Origin: CAYZXU01 sp964482535 | GTDB taxonomy: Bacteria > Desulfobacterota > Desulfobacteria > Desulfobacterales > BuS5 | Direction of reading: 5' to 3' | DNA length: 20,246 bases | Assembly (NCBI GenBank): GCA_964482535.1 | Contig: CAYZXU010000039.1 | Coordinates: 1-20,246 of the forward strand | Shown: in pieces, positions 8,012 to 15,842 of the stretch | Layout: each line of letters starts with the position of its first letter | Numbering within the stretch: the first letter of the stretch is position 1 | The notes under the pieces: generated by a model | Seen by the model: only the letters and a program-made list of their open reading frames with translations | Told to the model about the DNA's origin: nothing | Databases searched by the model: none | Made by a program: the position numbers and the translations under genes

Positions 8012-9777
8012 AAATACTGCCGGAAATACTTTCAAACAAGATAGCAGCAGGCGAAGTTGTTGAGCGGCCCTCTTCTGTTGTCAAAGAACTTGTTGAGAAT
8101 GCCCTTGACGCTGACAGCAGTAGGATTGTCATTGAGGTAAAATCAGGCGGAAGGTCTTTAATAAGGGTTTCGGATAACGGAAATGGAATGAGTCGTGATG
8201 ACGCAATTTTATCCATTGAACGCTATGCAACAAGCAAGATCTATTATGACATGGATCTTCTTGCCATAGATTCACTTGGTTTCAGGGGTGAAGCCATCCC
8301 GAGCATTGCATCTGTTTCCCGTTTTTTTCTTGTTACAAGGGATAAGAAGAATCAATCAGGAACTGAAGTTTTTATTGAAGGGGGCAAATTAAAAAAGGTT
8401 TCGGAAACAGGCTCCCCTGCAGGAACAATGGTGACAGTCAGGGATCTTTTTTTTAACATGCCTGCAAGACGAAAATTTTTAAAAACAGTTAATACGGAAA
8501 TGAGCCATATAGCCGATACCGTGGCAAGCGTTGCCCTTTCCAGGCCGGATGTACGTTTTAAACTTTTACATAACGGTAAAGTTGTAAAAAACTGGCCTTT
8601 GGTAACATCCCCTGTTGAAAGAGCAACAGACGTACTTGGCAAAACTTTGAGGGATAAGTTAAATAAAATTGGATTTGAAAAAAACGGGGTTTCTGTTTCA
8701 GGCTGGGTAGCTTCACCTGATATTTGGCGCAATACCGGACGCGGGATATTCATATATGTTAACGGTCGTTATGTACATAATGCAACTGTAAAGCACGCTT
8801 TATTCAAGGGTTTCAGGGGGACTCTGATGAAGGGGCAGTTTCCTGTGGCAGTTATTTATCTAAAGCTTCCTTTTGATAAGGTTGATGTAAATGTACATCC
8901 CGCAAAGCATGAGGTAAGGTTTACAGAGCAAGATATTGTTCATGAAACCGTTGCGGTTGCAGTTGAAAAAGCTGTAAAACTTTCACAAGAATCAAGATGG
9001 GGCCAAAAAAACCCGATTAATACAGAAAAACCGGTTAGTTCTGAACCTTTTATTGATTATATAAAAGAGCCTGAAACAATTTTTCGCTCCAAAACAGAGT
9101 ATGACAGAACTTTTCCTGCAGATAGCCAGGAAGAAATGCCCTGGACAATAACAGACAGAAAAATTGAGCAGGCAGTAATATGGAATAAAAAAAAATTCAG
9201 CGACCTGAAAATTATAGGTCAGTTCCATAACACATACATTATCTGTGAATCTGCTGAAGGGCTTATTATAATTGATCAGCATGCAGCACATGAAAGAATA
9301 ATTTTTGAAAAGTTAAGAAATATTTCAAAAAACAAGCTTAAAGCATCACAAAAACTCCTTATACCTGAAACCATTGATCTTGGGCATAAAGAAGCGGATA
9401 TTCTGATAAGGCTTATACCTGAGCTTGAAAAAGCAGGGATGGAGATAGAACCCTTTGGAGGAACAACCTTTGCCGTCAGGGCAGTTCCGGTTTTATTTGC
9501 AGGCAAACAAATTCAGCCCGTCATAATGGCTATGGTTGAAGACATAGCGGAGACCGGGGCAAACCGGGACGTTGATGAACTCTTTGAAAAATGTTTGATT
9601 TTAATGGCCTGTCACGGGGCAATAAGGGCAAACCAGCATCTTGCACATTGGGAGATCAGAGCTCTGTTTATGCAGCTTGATGAATGCGAAAACCCCTCGC
9701 AATGTCCCCATGGGCGGCCCACATGGAAAAAATGGCCTTTAAGATTTCTGGAAAAATCTTTTGGCAGAATCATATGA
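7999..9777 (+). CDS. mutL: DNA mismatch repair protein MutL (endonuclease type)
   Basis: MutL links mismatch recognition by MutS to strand removal. The N-terminal GHKL ATPase is complete: ELVENALDA (E33 and N34 region), DNGNGM (59-64), ATSKI (77-81) and GFRGEA (94-99). The C-terminal dimerisation domain carries the nicking-endonuclease metal motif DQHAAHERIIFE (426-437), the ACHGAI motif around C538 and CPHGRP (569-574). These are the marks of MutL from organisms without MutH, so this protein should cut the strand itself. The 592 residues are typical. The 5' end overlaps the preceding small gene by 13 bases. Confidence 0.96.
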   Translation: MSEIKILPEILSNKIAAGEVVERPSSVVKELVENALDADSSRIVIEVKSGGRSLIRVSDNGNGMSRDDAILSIERYATSKIYYDMDLLAIDSLGFRGEAIPSIASVSRFFLVTRDKKNQSGTEVFIEGGKLKKVSETGSPAGTMVTVRDLFFNMPARRKFLKTVNTEMSHIADTVASVALSRPDVRFKLLHNGKVVKNWPLVTSPVERATDVLGKTLRDKLNKIGFEKNGVSVSGWVASPDIWRNTGRGIFIYVNGRYVHNATVKHALFKGFRGTLMKGQFPVAVIYLKLPFDKVDVNVHPAKHEVRFTEQDIVHETVAVAVEKAVKLSQESRWGQKNPINTEKPVSSEPFIDYIKEPETIFRSKTEYDRTFPADSQEEMPWTITDRKIEQAVIWNKKKFSDLKIIGQFHNTYIICESAEGLIIIDQHAAHERIIFEKLRNISKNKLKASQKLLIPETIDLGHKEADILIRLIPELEKAGMEIEPFGGTTFAVRAVPVLFAGKQIQPVIMAMVEDIAETGANRDVDELFEKCLILMACHGAIRANQHLAHWEIRALFMQLDECENPSQCPHGRPTWKKWPLRFLEKSFGRII

Positions 9778-9790
9778 AATTTTTAATTAT

Positions 9791-10888
9791 ATGCTGACGG
9801 ACTCTAAAAAAAATACAGATAACACCATAACAGTTGTTAAAAAAACAATTGCCGATTTTAAAATGTTTTCCTGCTCAGATTCATTGCTTGTGGGAGTGTC
9901 CGGCGGGCCTGACTCGGTGGCGCTTCTTAATATTCTTTTGGAGCTTGGTTCAAATGCAGGGCTTAAAATAGGCATTGCCCATTTAAACCACAGCCTCCGG
10001 GGAAAAGAGTCTGATGATGAGGCAGAATTTGTTGCTCAAATTGCAAAAAATTTCAATCTGCCATGCTATATTATTAAAGTGGATGTGGAAAAATACAAAC
10101 ATAAACACCGGCTTTCCATGGAGGAAGCAGCAAGACGCGCAAGGTATAATTTTTTTTTTGATCTTGCAGAAAAAGAAAAATATAATAAAATTGCACTTGG
10201 TCATAATTATAATGATAATGCAGAGCTGATTTTAATGAATATTTTCAGGGGTAGCGGCTCTCTTGGAATTGCAGGAATACCTCCTGTACGCTCAGTCAGC
10301 ATCTCCGAATCTGCAGATTTAAAATATATTATCAGGCCTCTTATAAATTTGTCGAGATCCAGAATAGTTGAGTTTTTAAATGCAAAAAAAATAAAATATG
10401 TTACAGACAGTTCCAATTATGACACAAAATATTTAAGAAACAAAATACGTCATAATCTGATCCCGTTATTAGAAAAAGAGTATAATCCCGAGATAGTTAA
10501 ATCCTTATGCCGGCTTGCTTCCATTACAAGGTCGGAAGAAGAATGGATAGATGAATCTATTGAAAAGATGTTTATATCCGCTCTAATTGAAAAAGAAAAA
10601 ACTAAGATCATTCTTTCTGTTTCTGCTGTTAAAAAATATCATGTTGCAGCAAGAAGAAGAGTAATAAGAAAGGCAATATCTGGCATTAAAGGTAATTTAA
10701 AGCGTATTACTTTAAAGCATGTTGATTTAGTGGACAGGCTTTTGGAAAGAAAAAAGGCTGCCTGCGTTTCCCTTGATTTTCCGGACAGGGTTAGAGTGAC
10801 AAGAAAAAGAGATTTTTTGCTTTTTATTAAAGAAAAAAACCCTCTGCGGGAGACAGGAAGGCATTGCAGGCATAAACTTTCAGAGTAA
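9791..10888 (+). CDS. tilS: tRNA(Ile)-lysidine synthase
   Basis: TilS converts the wobble C34 of tRNA(Ile2) to lysidine using ATP and lysine, switching decoding from AUG to AUA. The PP-loop signature VSGGPDS is near the N-terminus, followed by the AHLNH strand, GHNYNDNAE and RPLINLSR. YLRNKIRHNLIPLLE is the usual family segment. The ATG at 9791 is preferred (365 residues); a TTG at 9761 in the same frame would add ten residues and overlap mutL by 17 bases, and neither has a strong ribosome site. The protein is shorter than the roughly 430-residue E. coli enzyme and appears to lack most of the C-terminal TilS domain, as in compact TilS forms. tilS next to ftsH is a widespread arrangement. Confidence 0.93.
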   Translation: MLTDSKKNTDNTITVVKKTIADFKMFSCSDSLLVGVSGGPDSVALLNILLELGSNAGLKIGIAHLNHSLRGKESDDEAEFVAQIAKNFNLPCYIIKVDVEKYKHKHRLSMEEAARRARYNFFFDLAEKEKYNKIALGHNYNDNAELILMNIFRGSGSLGIAGIPPVRSVSISESADLKYIIRPLINLSRSRIVEFLNAKKIKYVTDSSNYDTKYLRNKIRHNLIPLLEKEYNPEIVKSLCRLASITRSEEEWIDESIEKMFISALIEKEKTKIILSVSAVKKYHVAARRRVIRKAISGIKGNLKRITLKHVDLVDRLLERKKAACVSLDFPDRVRVTRKRDFLLFIKEKNPLRETGRHCRHKLSE

Positions 10889-11006
10889 ACGCTTTTGACA
10901 AAAAAGTTTTGATAGCAAAATTGTTGCTTGCCTGATAATAAATAATGATTAACTTTAGTAGTTCAGGTTATGCTAAAAAATAGTTGATGTTTAAATTTTT
11001 CCCCAG

Positions 11007-11014
11007 AAGGAGGT
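11007..11014 (+). promoter_or_regulatory. Full-consensus Shine-Dalgarno of ftsH
   Basis: AAGGAGGT ends eight bases before a TTG codon and is the strongest ribosome site seen in the window. It fixes the ftsH start despite the weak initiation codon. Confidence 0.85.
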
Positions 11015-11022
11015 AGTATCCT

Positions 11023-12954
11023 TTGAACCCGTTTTATAAGAACATAGCTCTATGGCTTGTAATCACATTGATGATGATTATGCTTTACAACCTTTTTAAT
11101 CCGCGTGATATGGCTGAAACAAATATAAAATATTCCGATTTTCTTTCCATGGTGGAGGCTGAAAGGATAGGCGAGGTTATTATTCAGGGTCAGGAATTGC
11201 TGGTCAGGGACTTAAACGGAAATCGTTTCAAGGTTTATGCGCCCCAGGATAGCGATCTTATCGGCATACTCAGAAACAAAGGCGTTACAATAAACGCTAA
11301 ACCTCCAACTGAAGCTCCATGGTACATGTCTGTTCTGGTGTCATGGCTTCCCATGATTGTATTAATAGGGGTATGGATCTTTTTTATGCGGCAAATGCAG
11401 TCAGGGGGCGGGAAAGCGCTCTCCTTTGGAAAAAGCCGCGCCCGTCTTTTAACCGATTCGTCGGATAAGATTACATTTAAGGATGTTGCGGGAATAGACG
11501 AGGCAAAGGAAGAGCTTGGGGAAATTGTAGAGTTTCTCAAAGAGCCGAAAAAATTTACACGTCTCGGAGGCAGAATTCCCAAGGGGGTTTTGCTCATGGG
11601 ATCACCTGGAACCGGAAAAACTCTTTTAGCCAGAGCCATTGCCGGAGAAGCGGGCGTACCTTTTTTCAGCATCAGCGGATCGGATTTTGTTGAAATGTTT
11701 GTGGGAGTCGGAGCTTCACGCGTAAGAGATCTCTTTATGCAGGGAAAAAAAAACGCGCCGTGCATTATTTTTATTGATGAAATAGATGCAGTGGGGCGGC
11801 ACAGGGGAGCCGGACTTGGAGGAGGGCATGATGAAAGAGAGCAGACTTTAAACCAGCTTCTTGTTGAAATGGACGGATTTGAATCAAATGAAGGCGTAAT
11901 CTTAATATCCGCCACCAACAGGCCGGATGTTCTTGACCCCGCCCTTTTAAGGCCCGGACGTTTTGACCGTCAGGTTGTTGTTCCTTTGCCTGATATTTTA
12001 GGACGTAAACAGATTCTTGAAGTACACATGAAAAAAGTTCCAATAGGCCCTGATGTGAATACAGAGGTAATCGCAAAGGGAACCCCGGGTTTTTCAGGCG
12101 CAGATCTTGAAAACCTTGTTAACGAAGCAGCGCTCATGGGGGCAAAGAGAGATAAAGAAAAAATTGATATGAATGATCTCGAAGATGCCAAGGACAAAGT
12201 CTATATGGGGCTGGAGCGCAAATCAAAGGTTATAAAAGAGGATGACAGAAAAACCACTGCATATCACGAAGCAGGCCATGCCCTTGTTGCACGTTTTTTA
12301 CCCGGCACAGATGCTGTTAACAAGATTACAATTATCCCAAGGGGACGCGCCGCAGGAATGACCTGGTTTTTACCCGAAGAGTCTGATTTTAAATATAAGG
12401 ATCAGCTTGAAAGTGAACTGTCAGTTGCGTTTGGAGGCAGGGTTGCCGAAGAACTGGTTTTCAACCGTATCAGCACCGGAGCTGCAAATGATATAAAACA
12501 GGCAACGGATCTTGCTCAGAAAATGGTACGTTCCTGGGGCATGAATGAAAATCTTGGGCCCATGTCTTTTGCCAAAGAAGAAGAACAGATTTTTCTTGGG
12601 CGGGAAATAGCCCAGCACAGGGATTTTTCAGAGGCAACTGCACAAAAAATAGATCAGGAAATAACATCCCTTATTAAAAACAGTTATAAAACAGCAAAAA
12701 AGGTTTTAGAAGATAATATAGATATTTTGCATGATCTTGCCGAACTTTTATTGGAAAAAGAGACGGTTAAGGGAGCGGCGCTGGATTCGCTTATAAAAAA
12801 GGCAAGGCCGGATTTTAAATTTCCGTCAAATCCTCCTGAAAAAGATTCCGGCAAGGATGATTCAAAAACCCAAAAGAGCAGCGTGGAATCTGTTTCTGCA
12901 GACGCCAATTCGGAAAAATCCGACATTAGGGAACAAGAGGAAAAAAGAACATAA
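11023..12954 (+). CDS. ftsH: ATP-dependent zinc metalloprotease FtsH
   Basis: FtsH is the membrane-anchored AAA+ protease that removes damaged membrane proteins and short-lived regulators. Two membrane helices (about 8-25 and 103-122) flank a small periplasmic domain. The AAA domain has Walker A GSPGTGKT (193-200), Walker B IIFIDEID (248-255) and the second region of homology TNRPDVLDPALLRPGRFDRQ (298-317). The protease domain has HEAGH (415-419) and a later AANDIKQAT supplying the third zinc ligand. The Walker A serine replaces the usual second-position proline. The start is TTG with a full Shine-Dalgarno. The C-terminal tail (about 605-643) is charged and likely disordered. A 134-base gap separates it from tilS. 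Confidence 0.97.
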   Translation: MNPFYKNIALWLVITLMMIMLYNLFNPRDMAETNIKYSDFLSMVEAERIGEVIIQGQELLVRDLNGNRFKVYAPQDSDLIGILRNKGVTINAKPPTEAPWYMSVLVSWLPMIVLIGVWIFFMRQMQSGGGKALSFGKSRARLLTDSSDKITFKDVAGIDEAKEELGEIVEFLKEPKKFTRLGGRIPKGVLLMGSPGTGKTLLARAIAGEAGVPFFSISGSDFVEMFVGVGASRVRDLFMQGKKNAPCIIFIDEIDAVGRHRGAGLGGGHDEREQTLNQLLVEMDGFESNEGVILISATNRPDVLDPALLRPGRFDRQVVVPLPDILGRKQILEVHMKKVPIGPDVNTEVIAKGTPGFSGADLENLVNEAALMGAKRDKEKIDMNDLEDAKDKVYMGLERKSKVIKEDDRKTTAYHEAGHALVARFLPGTDAVNKITIIPRGRAAGMTWFLPEESDFKYKDQLESELSVAFGGRVAEELVFNRISTGAANDIKQATDLAQKMVRSWGMNENLGPMSFAKEEEQIFLGREIAQHRDFSEATAQKIDQEITSLIKNSYKTAKKVLEDNIDILHDLAELLLEKETVKGAALDSLIKKARPDFKFPSNPPEKDSGKDDSKTQKSSVESVSADANSEKSDIREQEEKRT

Positions 12955-12964
12955 AAAAGGGGCA

Positions 12965-13846
12965 ATGAAAACAGAGTCGTATAATATTTCATGGGGCGCT
13001 CATAAACTTGAGCTTGGACAGCGCACATGTATCATGGGTATTTTAAATGTAACGCCGGACTCATTTTCAGACGGAGGGCTTTATTCTTCCCATAATGCCG
13101 CAGTTGCAATGGGTAAAAAGATGGTCGAAGACGGCGCTGATATAATAGATATAGGCGGGGAATCCACCCGGCCCTTTTCTGAGCCTGTTTCCATAGAAGA
13201 TGAAATCCAGCGGGTTGTGCCTGTAATTAAAGATCTTGCAAAGCATATATCAGTACCTGTTTCCATAGATACAACAAAGGCTGAGGTTGCCAGGCAAGCG
13301 ATTGAGGCAGGTGCGTCAATTATTAATGATATAAGCGCATTAAATAATGACGATAAAATGGTTGAAGTGGCAGCCGAATACAGGGTCCCTGTTATTTTAA
13401 TGCATATGCTTGGAACTCCTGAAACAATGCAGGTTGCGCCCTACTACGATGATCTTTTTGGAGAGATTAAAGATTTTTTAAAAAATGCAGTCGCAAAGGC
13501 TGAAAAAAACGGAATTGAAAGATCAAAAATTATAATTGATCCTGGAATCGGTTTTGGCAAAACTATTGAGCATAATCTGTTGCTGATAAAAAATTTGCAT
13601 AAATTTAATGAGTTGAAGCTCCCTGTTCTGATTGGTCCTTCAAAAAAAGCATTTATTCGGAAACTGCTTCAAAATAAGACTGAAAAAGAGATCAAGCCTG
13701 ATCAACCTGAGGCTGAGACTGGAACCCAGGCTGCAATTGCAGCGGCGGTTTTAAATGGAGCGAATATTATAAGAGTTCATAATGTTTCAAATACTCTAAG
13801 TACAATTAAAATTATTGATGCGATAAAAAATGTTATTAGTCATTGA
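12965..13846 (+). CDS. folP: Dihydropteroate synthase
   Basis: This folate-pathway enzyme joins p-aminobenzoate to dihydropterin pyrophosphate. The 293-residue TIM barrel has the first signature ILNVTPDSFSDGG (26-38), IDIGGESTRP (61-70), SIDTTK (100-105), NDISAL (121-126), IIIDPGIGFGKT (189-200) and IGPSKKAFI (223-231). Two usual residues differ: the normally SRK substrate motif is SKK (K227), and the late RVHDV is RVHNV (N273). The ATG at 12965 is chosen because it starts just before the barrel and follows AAAAAAGGGG; the frame remains open upstream to 12857 but only through the ftsH tail. It lies ten bases after ftsH, so it is cotranscribed. Confidence 0.95.
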   Translation: MKTESYNISWGAHKLELGQRTCIMGILNVTPDSFSDGGLYSSHNAAVAMGKKMVEDGADIIDIGGESTRPFSEPVSIEDEIQRVVPVIKDLAKHISVPVSIDTTKAEVARQAIEAGASIINDISALNNDDKMVEVAAEYRVPVILMHMLGTPETMQVAPYYDDLFGEIKDFLKNAVAKAEKNGIERSKIIIDPGIGFGKTIEHNLLLIKNLHKFNELKLPVLIGPSKKAFIRKLLQNKTEKEIKPDQPEAETGTQAAIAAAVLNGANIIRVHNVSNTLSTIKIIDAIKNVISH

Positions 13847-14597
13847 TGTCGGTAATACAAATACAGTTATAGGTATTTTTAAGGAAAAACATCTTGTTGA
13901 TACCTGGCGGATACGGTCAACAAAAGACATTACCTGCGATGAATTCAATATGCTTCTTGGCGGCCTGTTTGCAGGAAGCAGTATAGATTTTAGCCGGATA
14001 AAAAAAACGGTTGTTTCATCTGTTGTTCCGTCTCTGACCTCTGTTATAGACTCTTTTTGCCGCAAATATTTAAGCACAGCGCCCCATGTGGTTGATGCCG
14101 GTTCGGCAGCAGGTTTTTTAAATCTGCTCTATGATAATCCTCTGGAAATAGGCGCTGACAGGATCGCAAATACTGTTGCGGCATATGATAAATATAAAAC
14201 TGGTCTTATTATTATAGATTTTGGCACTGCCACAACATTTGATGCTGTTTCGGAAAAAGGCGAATACCTTGGAGGCGCAATCAGCCCTGGGATCATGATT
14301 TCATCGGAAGCCCTTTTCAGCAGGGCAGCCAGGCTCCCAAGAATTGAAATATCTACTCCCCCGGATAAAGCCATTGGAACGGATACTGTCGGCAGCATGA
14401 AATCAGGAATCCTCTTTGGATATGCGGGTCTTGTTGACGGCATAGTAAAACGCATTGCTCTGGAAATGAAATCTGAGCCTGAAATAATTGCCACAGGAGG
14501 GCTTGCCGGAATCATCTCTAATATTTCAGAAACAATAAAAAAGGTTGATCAGGATTTAACTCTGGAAGGTTTACGCATCATAGGCAGCGGTATTTAA
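13830..14597 (+). CDS. coaX: Type III pantothenate kinase
   Basis: CoaX performs the first step of coenzyme A synthesis, the phosphorylation of pantothenate. The ASKHA-fold motifs are complete: DVGNTNTVIG (6-15), GADRIANTVAAY with D110, and IIDFGTATTFD (128-138), followed by GGAISPGI. The 255 residues are typical. The ATG lies inside the end of folP (17-base overlap) with no strong ribosome site of its own, so translation is probably coupled to folP. It is the last + strand gene before a convergent junction. In many relatives folP is followed by other genes such as a diadenylate cyclase; none is present here. Confidence 0.95.
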   Translation: MLLVIDVGNTNTVIGIFKEKHLVDTWRIRSTKDITCDEFNMLLGGLFAGSSIDFSRIKKTVVSSVVPSLTSVIDSFCRKYLSTAPHVVDAGSAAGFLNLLYDNPLEIGADRIANTVAAYDKYKTGLIIIDFGTATTFDAVSEKGEYLGGAISPGIMISSEALFSRAARLPRIEISTPPDKAIGTDTVGSMKSGILFGYAGLVDGIVKRIALEMKSEPEIIATGGLAGIISNISETIKKVDQDLTLEGLRIIGSGI

Positions 14598-14616
14598 TCC
14601 AAAATCTATTTTGGAT
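14597..14616 (+). terminator. Palindrome at the coaX stop, possible terminator stem
   Basis: ATCCAAAAT-CT-ATTTTGGAT is a perfect 9+9 inverted repeat (an 8-bp stem with a four-base loop is more realistic). It begins at the last base of the coaX stop codon and shares two bases with the foldback element that follows. There is no U-tract, so intrinsic termination by this stem alone is doubtful. Confidence 0.4.
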
Positions 14617-14758
14617 AGCCGTGTTCAAAATGTTCAATTTTGTTCGAGGTCAAGGAAAGCAAAAATTTTAACCACAGGAATACATTGAGTATTTCGAGGA
14701 TTAAAATTTTAGACTGACGTAGAGATCGGGCAAAAGGGGGCGTTTTGAACACGGCTAT
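14615..14758. repeat. 144-base foldback element with 16-bp perfect terminal inverted repeats
   Basis: The ends ATAGCCGTGTTCAAAA (14615-14630) and TTTTGAACACGGCTAT (14743-14758) are perfect inverted repeats. The stem continues inward: 14631-14647 pairs with 14726-14742 with a 2-base internal mismatch and several G.U pairs, then AAAATTTTAA (14662-14671) pairs with TTAAAATTTT (14701-14710), and AATAC/GTATT (14679-14683 and 14689-14693) close an apical hairpin. Most of the wobbles are left T against right G, so only the + strand RNA keeps them. It fills the gap between convergent coaX and the hydrolase gene. It could be a MITE-like repeat, a bidirectional terminator, or both. TA steps next to both ends would suit an IS630/Tc1-type origin, which is inference. 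Confidence 0.75.
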
Positions 14759-15657
14759 GGGGATAAATATCCTGCAAAACCCTTCACACTGTTACGCAAA
14801 AAGACTCTCTCCCTTTCTCTTACATCTTCGTCCATAGAAAAAAAGCCTTCAAGAAGGGGGTCTTCTTTTGTAAGCCTGTTTATACAAAGATCTATGGAAA
14901 AGTCTTCGCCTTTTGTTTTCATCTCATCATCAATTATTTTATTCCAAAGCATAAGCTGGGCACGCTGCTGCTCAAGCATCTTCACAGCATTATTTTTTAT
15001 ACCGAAATGGCCATAGCAGATTTTTTCAGGCTTTTTTTTGATAAGAGCATTAATGCTGTTTACAGAAGTTTCCATAAAAAATCTTGGGGGTGTTGCAGGT
15101 CTGAAATATTCCTGGCCTGAAGGAAGGGAGAGATAAACCCCTGCTGCTTCACCTGCAAACAGGCATTGATCAGTGTTGTAGCTTACATGATGCTGTGCGT
15201 GACCTGGTGTAATAACAGGCGTGACAATATCCGACACAAAATCATCAGCGCTTGTAAAACATTTTTCCGGGACAGGCTTTATTGGTCCGTATGCTCTTCC
15301 TGTATCGCCGAGTGTTTTAACTGAACCTTTCCATAAACGCACCGGATCCACAAGATGCTGGATGCCTGCCTTATGACAGATGATGGTTGCGTTGGGAAAT
15401 CTTTCCGCTATTTCTCCTGTTCCTCCTGCATGGTCAATATGGATATGTGTCAGAAAAATATAATCAAGGCTTTCAATATTTAAATCATCAAGAGCCGTTA
15501 AAAGGCTGTTGGCTGTCACCGAAGGCCCCACATCCACGATGAAATTTTTTTCACCTCTGTACAGCCAAGAGCCGATAAAATTGTCAAAACCTCTGATTGG
15601 AGGAATAAGTTTAATAAGAAACAGATTATCTGAAATTTTTATTGGTTCAGCTTTCAA
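14755..15657 (-). CDS. Metallo-beta-lactamase-fold hydrolase
   Basis: The 300-residue protein has the MBL-fold metal motif THIHIDHAGG (H71, H73, D75, H76), PGHAQHH further on and YGHFG near the end, consistent with a two-metal hydrolase of the glyoxalase II-like group. At the usual bridging aspartate (GDA) it has FAGEAAG, so glutamate takes that place. The substrate cannot be told; no beta-lactamase activity is implied. Translation starts at TTG: AAGGA lies eight bases upstream and directly follows the stop of the 53-residue gene, so the two are likely coupled. The stop codon lies inside the right end of the foldback element, so the last residues may have been set by its insertion. Confidence 0.88.
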   Translation of the reverse strand: MKAEPIKISDNLFLIKLIPPIRGFDNFIGSWLYRGEKNFIVDVGPSVTANSLLTALDDLNIESLDYIFLTHIHIDHAGGTGEIAERFPNATIICHKAGIQHLVDPVRLWKGSVKTLGDTGRAYGPIKPVPEKCFTSADDFVSDIVTPVITPGHAQHHVSYNTDQCLFAGEAAGVYLSLPSGQEYFRPATPPRFFMETSVNSINALIKKKPEKICYGHFGIKNNAVKMLEQQRAQLMLWNKIIDDEMKTKGEDFSIDLCINRLTKEDPLLEGFFSMDEDVRERERVFLRNSVKGFAGYLSP

Positions 15658-15666
15658 TGTTTTTCC

Positions 15667-15828
15667 TTAAGTATTATAGATTGCAGATTCGATTCTTGCT
15701 ATTTCCCTGTTAATTATCTTTTTTTCCTTATCAGATATTTTTTTGTCGTTAAGGCGCATCTTGAGACTTAGCAGTATCATCTCTTCCCTGTATTCGGCGC
15801 AGGTATATTTGATCGATTTATTATCCAT
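15667..15828 (-). CDS. 53-residue charged helical protein
   Basis: The product begins MDNKSIKYTCAEYREEMILL and continues as a highly charged helix (LKMRLNDKKISDKEKKII, then NREIARIESAIYNT). It resembles small unnamed proteins I recall from Desulfobacterota with a YTCAEYREEM start and a helical hairpin, but no function is known to me. It lies between the zinc-ribbon/receiver gene (14-base gap) and the hydrolase (nine-base gap), and its stop codon abuts the hydrolase ribosome site. The ATG has no strong Shine-Dalgarno, so it may depend on coupling with the upstream gene. One cysteine is present. Confidence 0.65.
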   Translation of the reverse strand: MDNKSIKYTCAEYREEMILLSLKMRLNDKKISDKEKKIINREIARIESAIYNT

Positions 15829-15842
15829 TTTTTACAAAGCTG

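Noticed and set aside
8352..8753. A 133-codon open frame on the - strand inside mutL
   Set aside because: Antisense to conserved mutL ATPase sequence and without recognisable domains.
10895..10923. TTGACA after tilS as an ftsH promoter
   Set aside because: The -35 hexamer is perfect but there is no -10 at a usable spacing; the promoter for ftsH remains unknown.
11235..11918. A 227-codon open frame on the - strand inside ftsH
   Set aside because: It is antisense to the most conserved part of ftsH, has no family resemblance and no ribosome site; a shadow of strong codon bias.
12857..12964. A 36-residue N-terminal extension of FolP
   Set aside because: It runs entirely through the ftsH 3' end and before a better ATG with a ribosome site; no FolP has such a leader.
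14129..14515. A 128-codon open frame on the - strand inside coaX
   Set aside because: Antisense to a complete, conserved coaX; composition is that of a reverse-frame shadow.
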